Source: an uncultured Bilophila sp. (GTDB lineage Bacteria; Desulfobacterota; Desulfovibrionia; Desulfovibrionales; Desulfovibrionaceae). From it: DNA of 64,000 nt. This document shows, one piece after another, positions 60,117 through 64,000 of this stretch; within the stretch, counting starts at the first letter, position 1, and each line of letters opens with the position of its first letter. The notes under the pieces are model-generated. The model was not told the DNA's origin. It ran no database searches and saw nothing but the letters and a program-made list of their open reading frames with translations. The position numbers and the translations under genes were made by a program. The stretch is from assembly GCA_910585945.1 (NCBI GenBank), contig CAJUHZ010000009.1, forward strand, positions 1-64,000. The letters are read 5' to 3'.

Positions 60117-61136
60117 ATGACGTACCCCGAACTTCTGCGCCGCCTGGACGCGGAACCCCACACCTGGCTGATCACCGGCGTCGCCGGGTTTATCGGATCC
60201 AACCTGCTGCAAACCCTCTTGTCCCACGGGCAGAAGGTGGTGGGGCTGGACAATTTCCTGACCGGCTACCAGCGCAACCTGGACATGACCCGCGCCCGGG
60301 TGACGCCCGAACAATGGGCCTGCTTCCGCTTTATCGAAGGCGATATCAGGGATTTGCCAACCTGCCGCGAGGCGTGCGCGGGCGTCGATCATGTGCTGCA
60401 CGAAGCCGCCCTCGGCTCGGTGCCCCGTTCCATCGACGATCCGCTCCTGTCGAACAGTTGCAACATTGACGGTTTTCTGAACATGCTGGTGGCGGCCAGG
60501 GACGCCGGAACACGCAGTTTCGTCTACGCGGCGTCCAGTTCCACCTATGGGGACGAACCCACGCTCCCCAAACAGGAAGACCGCATCGGCCGCCCCCTTT
60601 CGCCCTATGCCGTGACCAAATACGTCAACGAACTGTACGCCGATGTTTTTGCCCGCGCTTACGGCTTCAAGGCGGTAGGACTGCGCTACTTCAATGTTTT
60701 CGGCCAGCGGCAGGACCCGTTCGGCGCGTACGCGGCCGTCATCCCCCAATGGTTCGCGGCCCTGCTCGGCGGCCGCCCCGTGCACATCAACGGGGACGGC
60801 GAAACCTCGCGCGATTTCTGCTACATCGACAATGTGGTGCAGGCCAACCTGCTGGCGTCCTTCGCGCCTGACGAGGCGCGCAATCTCGTGTACAACGTGG
60901 CCTTTGGCCAGCGCACCACGCTGAACGAACTCTTCCTCCTGATCCGCGAGGAAGTGACGCGCCACCGGCCCGAGGCCGCCGGGGCCGAACCGGTGTATCG
61001 CGAGTTCCGCGCCGGGGACGTGCGGCACTCTCTGGCGGATATTTCGCGCGCCGGCCGTCTGCTCGGCTACCAACCGGAATTCGACGTGCGCCGCGGCCTG
61101 CGCCTGGCGGGCGACTGGTACGCGGCCAATCTGTAG
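60117..61136 (+). CDS. NAD-dependent UDP-sugar 4-epimerase, WbpP/TviC-like
   Basis: Extended SDR epimerase, probably acting on UDP-GlcNAc or its uronate, for surface polysaccharide. The start MTYPELLRRLDAEPHTWLIT and GVAGFIGSNLLQTLLSHGQK closely follow the WbpP/TviC pattern. The catalytic YAVTKYVNELY and ASSSTYGDEPTLPKQE are present, and RDFCYIDNVVQANLL is typical. 339 residues. ATG 60117 has GGAG six bases upstream; ATG 60105 lacks a site. It ends six bases before an R1-type inverted repeat. Confidence 0.9.
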   Translation: MTYPELLRRLDAEPHTWLITGVAGFIGSNLLQTLLSHGQKVVGLDNFLTGYQRNLDMTRARVTPEQWACFRFIEGDIRDLPTCREACAGVDHVLHEAALGSVPRSIDDPLLSNSCNIDGFLNMLVAARDAGTRSFVYAASSSTYGDEPTLPKQEDRIGRPLSPYAVTKYVNELYADVFARAYGFKAVGLRYFNVFGQRQDPFGAYAAVIPQWFAALLGGRPVHINGDGETSRDFCYIDNVVQANLLASFAPDEARNLVYNVAFGQRTTLNELFLLIREEVTRHRPEAAGAEPVYREFRAGDVRHSLADISRAGRLLGYQPEFDVRRGLRLAGDWYAANL

Positions 61137-61140
61137 CAGT

Positions 61141-61235
61141 CAGGGACACCCCTCATCAAAACGCCGGCCGCGAAAAGCTGTGTGACGAAACCGCCGGCTG
61201 CACAACGTGCGGCCGGCGGTGTTTTCATGGCCCGC
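61141..61235. repeat. R1-derived long inverted repeat between convergent genes
   Basis: Both ends resemble the R1 right end: CCTCATCAAAACGCCGGCCG on one side and CGGCCGGCGGTGTTTTCATG on the other, forming an imperfect 20-bp stem. It fills the gap between the stops of the epimerase (+) and moaD (-) and could end transcription from both sides. Confidence 0.65.
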
Positions 61236-61508
61236 TCACCCGCCGGCGACGACGGGGAACAGCGCCACCACGTCCTGTTCGGTCAGGGGCGTGGTCACGC
61301 CCTGCAAATGGGTGATGTGGCGGCCGTTGACCATGACGATGGCGTCCTTTCCCAGATCGCCGCCGTCAGGCGTCAGCAATTGCGCGCGCAAATCCGGCCA
61401 GCGTTCCGCCACCAGACGGAGCAGGGCCAACACGTCCGTCTGCGCCGGCAGCGTTTCGCTCCTGCTCCCGGTCACATCCCGGTAGGCGGCAAAAAATTTG
61501 ACCTCCAT
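61236..61508 (-). CDS. MoaD-like molybdopterin/tungstopterin sulfur carrier
   Basis: Ubiquitin-fold sulfur carrier for pyranopterin synthesis. 90 residues beginning MEVKFFAAYRDVTGSRSETL and ending DVVALFPVVAGG; the C-terminal Gly-Gly is the thiocarboxylate site. GGAGGAG lies five bases before ATG 61508. It follows the AOR gene by 95 bases in the same direction, so it probably serves the W-pterin of that enzyme. Confidence 0.92.
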   Translation of the reverse strand: MEVKFFAAYRDVTGSRSETLPAQTDVLALLRLVAERWPDLRAQLLTPDGGDLGKDAIVMVNGRHITHLQGVTTPLTEQDVVALFPVVAGG

Positions 61509-61603
61509 GCAATCTCCTCCCCTGCCGCGGGGGCGGAGGAAGGATTCCCCCGTCCCCCAATGGGCGCGGCGCTTTCGATCATCCGGCCGAGCGCGCCGGA
61601 CGA

Positions 61604-63400
61604 TCACGCCAGACCGAGTTCCCGATCCTTTTCCGGCGTGGGCACGCCGTCGGCGTCCCAGCCCCGCACCTGGTAGTATTCGCCAAGCATGGCGTGCAGT
61701 TCGGCCACCTTGCCGGCAGCCGGGCCGGAAGGCAGTTTTTCCCGCAGCAGGCGAGGCGGCAGGGTGTCTTTTTCCACGCCGGCGGCGATGTTGAATTTTT
61801 TCTCCAGATTCCAGACGCGCTCGCCCTTGAGCAGGATATCGGCGTCGCTTTCATCGCTTCCCACGGCCGCGCGGTACTGGGCCGCCACGTCCTCAAGCCC
61901 AATGGCGAACGTGGTGAACAGGCAGATGCCCACGCTGTCCACCAGGGCCGTCAGATCCTGGAAGGTCTTGAGCAGCCCGGCCTTGCCCTCGGTGACGAGC
62001 GGGTCCGTCTTGACAGGAATGCCGAGGACTTCCGGCGAGGTCATATAGCCGCGCACATGGCAGCCACCCCGGTTGGACGTGGCGTACTCCAGGGCCATGC
62101 CCTGCATGGCGCGCCCGTCGTAGGCAGGCATTTCCTGCTTTTTCACGCTCATGGAAAGTTCCGGATGCCCGTGCTTTTCCGCCAGCCGGTACGATCCCTG
62201 GGCGAGTTCATTGCCGAAGCCTTCGCCCTTGCCCACGGCCTCGGTCAGATCCACCATGGCTTTCGCATCGCCAAAGCGCAGGGGGAAGCCGATTTCCGAC
62301 TCGGGCAGCGCCCCGATTTCATACAGTTCCATAGCGCAGGCGATGGTGGAACCAAGGGTGATCGGGTCCATGCCGTATTCGTTGCACAGGTGATTGGCGC
62401 GGACAATGGCGGCCAGATCGGTCACCCCGCAGTCCGCCCCGTAGGACCAGCCCGCTTCGTATTCCGGACCTTCGCCAAAGGATTTGAAGGGACCGTCCGG
62501 CACGCGGGTGATGCGCCCGCAGGCGATCGAGCAGCCGAAACAGCCCTTGTTTTTCACCAGATAGGTTTTGGCCAGAGTTTCGCCCGAAGTCTCGTCCGCC
62601 TGGGGGAAGACCGAACCATCGCGCCAGTTGCGCGTGGGCAACGCCCCGCTTTCATTGATGATATTGACGAGCACCTGAGTGCCGAGCGCGCCGAGGCCCG
62701 TGCCCGTCACCGGATGGGCCGCCAGTTTGGCGCGCGCGTCGCGCATGGCGGCGAAAAAGGCTTCCGGCCGCGCCGTCTGCACAGAGCCGGAACCGCGCAC
62801 GACAATGGCCTTCAGCTTCTTCGATCCCATGACCGCGCCCATGCCGCCGCGCCCCGCGGCGCGATGGCGGTCGTTCATGACGCAACTGTACAGACAGCCG
62901 CGTTCGCCCGTGGGACCGATACAGGCCACGCGGACCTCGCCGCAGGTCTTTTCCAGCCGATCCGTGGTTTCGTAAACGGTCAGCCCCCAGAGATCGGCGG
63001 CGTCGCGCAGTTCAACCGTGTCGTCATTGACGTACAGGTAAACGGGCTTGTCGCTCGCGCCCTCGAAGATGATCCCGTCGTAGCCCGCGTACTTCAGTTC
63101 CGGACCGAAATGCCCGCCCGAGTTGGACGCGCCGATGGTGCCGGTCAGCGGAGCCTTGGCCACCACTTCATAGCGCCCGCCGCAGGTGGCGGACGTGCCG
63201 GTCAACGGGCCGGTCATGAAAATGAGCTTGTTGTCCGGCCCGAGGGGATCGACTTTCGGGTCCACTTCATCGCAGAAATATTTGGTCCCGAGGCCGCGCG
63301 CGCCCACGAAATCATGAGCGGCCTTCATGTCCAGCGCTTCTCTGGTGATGACGCCGCGCGTCAGATCGACGCGGAGGAGGGTTCCTGTCCAGCCGTTCAT
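61604..63400 (-). CDS. aor: Tungsten-containing aldehyde:ferredoxin oxidoreductase
   Basis: Oxidises aldehydes to carboxylic acids (or the reverse) with ferredoxin. 598 residues. The N-terminal pterin domain starts MNGWTGTLLRVDLTRGVITR and has GPLTGTSATCGGRYEVVAKA and GASNSGGHFGPELKYAGYDG; AAGRGGMGAVMGSKKLKAIV is characteristic. The 4Fe-4S cysteines are CFGCSIACGRITR near 285 and a distal Cys in SVGICLFTTF near 490. GGGAGG precedes ATG 63400, which overlaps the ferredoxin gene by four bases. Substrate range cannot be read from sequence. Confidence 0.96.
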   Translation of the reverse strand: MNGWTGTLLRVDLTRGVITREALDMKAAHDFVGARGLGTKYFCDEVDPKVDPLGPDNKLIFMTGPLTGTSATCGGRYEVVAKAPLTGTIGASNSGGHFGPELKYAGYDGIIFEGASDKPVYLYVNDDTVELRDAADLWGLTVYETTDRLEKTCGEVRVACIGPTGERGCLYSCVMNDRHRAAGRGGMGAVMGSKKLKAIVVRGSGSVQTARPEAFFAAMRDARAKLAAHPVTGTGLGALGTQVLVNIINESGALPTRNWRDGSVFPQADETSGETLAKTYLVKNKGCFGCSIACGRITRVPDGPFKSFGEGPEYEAGWSYGADCGVTDLAAIVRANHLCNEYGMDPITLGSTIACAMELYEIGALPESEIGFPLRFGDAKAMVDLTEAVGKGEGFGNELAQGSYRLAEKHGHPELSMSVKKQEMPAYDGRAMQGMALEYATSNRGGCHVRGYMTSPEVLGIPVKTDPLVTEGKAGLLKTFQDLTALVDSVGICLFTTFAIGLEDVAAQYRAAVGSDESDADILLKGERVWNLEKKFNIAAGVEKDTLPPRLLREKLPSGPAAGKVAELHAMLGEYYQVRGWDADGVPTPEKDRELGLA

Positions 63401-63876
63401 GCGCGCGCCTCCCTCTTGAGAATGTTTTCTATGTTGTCGAGCATTTCCGCGCGGGATTCCCCGGCTTCGCCGGCCTCGACAAAGGTAATGGCCTGTGTGG
63501 GGCAGAAGGCCGCGCACTTGGGATCGCCGCCGCACAGGTCGCACTTGAACACCCGGCGTTCCTTGCGCAAAAAGCGAATGCCGTCGTACGGGCAGGCTTT
63601 GACGCATTTCTTGCAGCCAATGCATTTTTCGGGATCGATCACGGTTGCGCCGGAGGCGTCACGGCTGATGGCCTCCTTCGGGCAGACGGCAAGGCAGAAG
63701 GCCTGCTCGCATTGCAGGCACATCACCGGGAGCGAGAGCGCCGCCTCTTCAAAATCCAGCACCTTGACGGCGGACTCTCCGGGATTGAAGTGTCCTTTAT
63801 GACCGAAGGAGCAGACAAGTTCGCACGTCCGACAATTGACGCACTTTTCCGGCCGAATGACAAGTTGTTTTGCCAT
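63397..63876 (-). CDS. 4Fe-4S ferredoxin subunit paired with AOR
   Basis: 159-residue HycB/AorB-type electron carrier. Cysteine groups are seen at CVNCRTCELVC near 13-23, CLQCEQAFCLAVCP near 54-67, CIGCKKCVKACPYDG near 85-99 and CDLCGGDPKCAAFCP near 112-126, which fit four 4Fe-4S clusters. AAGGAG lies seven bases before ATG 63876. Translationally coupled to AOR (ATGA-type overlap), so it is likely the direct electron acceptor. The last 124 bases of the window upstream of it hold no gene. Confidence 0.93.
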   Translation of the reverse strand: MAKQLVIRPEKCVNCRTCELVCSFGHKGHFNPGESAVKVLDFEEAALSLPVMCLQCEQAFCLAVCPKEAISRDASGATVIDPEKCIGCKKCVKACPYDGIRFLRKERRVFKCDLCGGDPKCAAFCPTQAITFVEAGEAGESRAEMLDNIENILKREARA

Positions 63877-64000
63877 GCAGTGTCTCCTTGTGTTACCGGT
63901 TCGCAGAAAACGCTCCCGCGAATGCAAAAGTCCGCGAAACCGGCGTGTACGGCGGTTGCGCGGACCCCTTCGCGCAATGGCAGGCGCTGGCGTTGCCGCC

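Overview
The window is GC-rich chromosomal DNA from what looks like a Desulfovibrionaceae-type sulfate/sulfite reducer (Desulfobacterota). The support is the mix of families: a tungsten aldehyde:ferredoxin oxidoreductase with its own ferredoxin, a FAD/Fe-S D-lactate or glycolate dehydrogenase pair, a urea channel of the type known from Desulfovibrio vulgaris (dvUT), lipid A genes, and a full urease operon. Urease together with this family would fit a gut lineage such as Bilophila, but that is inference and the species cannot be fixed from sequence alone.

Layout. 0.1-2.8 kb: ilvD and an unknown gene (minus). 3.2-12.6 kb: a plus-strand housekeeping run rpsB-tsf, a WaaE-like glycosyltransferase, pyrH-frr, then uppS-cdsA-dxr-rseP-tsaB. 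12.9-14.6 kb: an AT-rich island with a sugar O-methyltransferase and a transposase remnant. 14.7-22.7 kb (minus): ureABCEFGD, a urea channel and two CrcB fluoride channels. 23-28.9 kb: a secreted unknown, a lysozyme-like protein, a chemoreceptor, an NlpC/P60 lipoprotein. 29-36.5 kb: FMN reductase, RluA-type pseudouridine synthase, a 27-aa membrane peptide, glcF-glcD, Nnr, PheC-like protein. 36.8-45.8 kb: an EndoQ-UvrD fusion, aroE, an AT-rich glycosyltransferase, lysA, an FKBP. 45.9-51.3 kb: rfbB-rfbD, a Gate-domain membrane protein, lpxB, marC. 51.8-59.8 kb (minus): bepA-like protease, cysS, rpiB, a LolB-like lipoprotein, a TPR lipoprotein, rpoH. 60.1-63.9 kb: a WbpP-like epimerase, then moaD, AOR and ferredoxin on the minus strand.

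The most unusual content is not coding. Almost every intergenic gap is filled by members of at least five dispersed repeat families (here named R1-R5), 70-200 bp long and built of inverted repeats. R1 has short terminal inverted repeats and internal-deletion derivatives, like a MITE. R2 is a chain of about five hairpins whose stems change sequence between copies while staying paired. R3 is a long inverted repeat whose two ends covary. R4 occurs three times, once inside the 5' end of a crcB gene in an open frame. R5 is a string of hairpins. R1 and R2 repeatedly sit within a few bases of stop codons (frr, lpxB, epimerase, moaD, crcB, lysA, bepA, rluA, rpiB). I know no named family for these, but I could not search.

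Genes that work together: urea enters by the channel and is split by Ni-urease matured by UreDEFG, while the CrcB pair would keep fluoride, a urease inhibitor, out of the cytoplasm; uppS, lpxB, waaE-like, rfbBD, the epimerase, the O-methyltransferase and the AT-rich glycosyltransferase all serve the envelope and surface glycans; rseP, bepA, the LolB-like protein and rpoH serve envelope and protein quality control.
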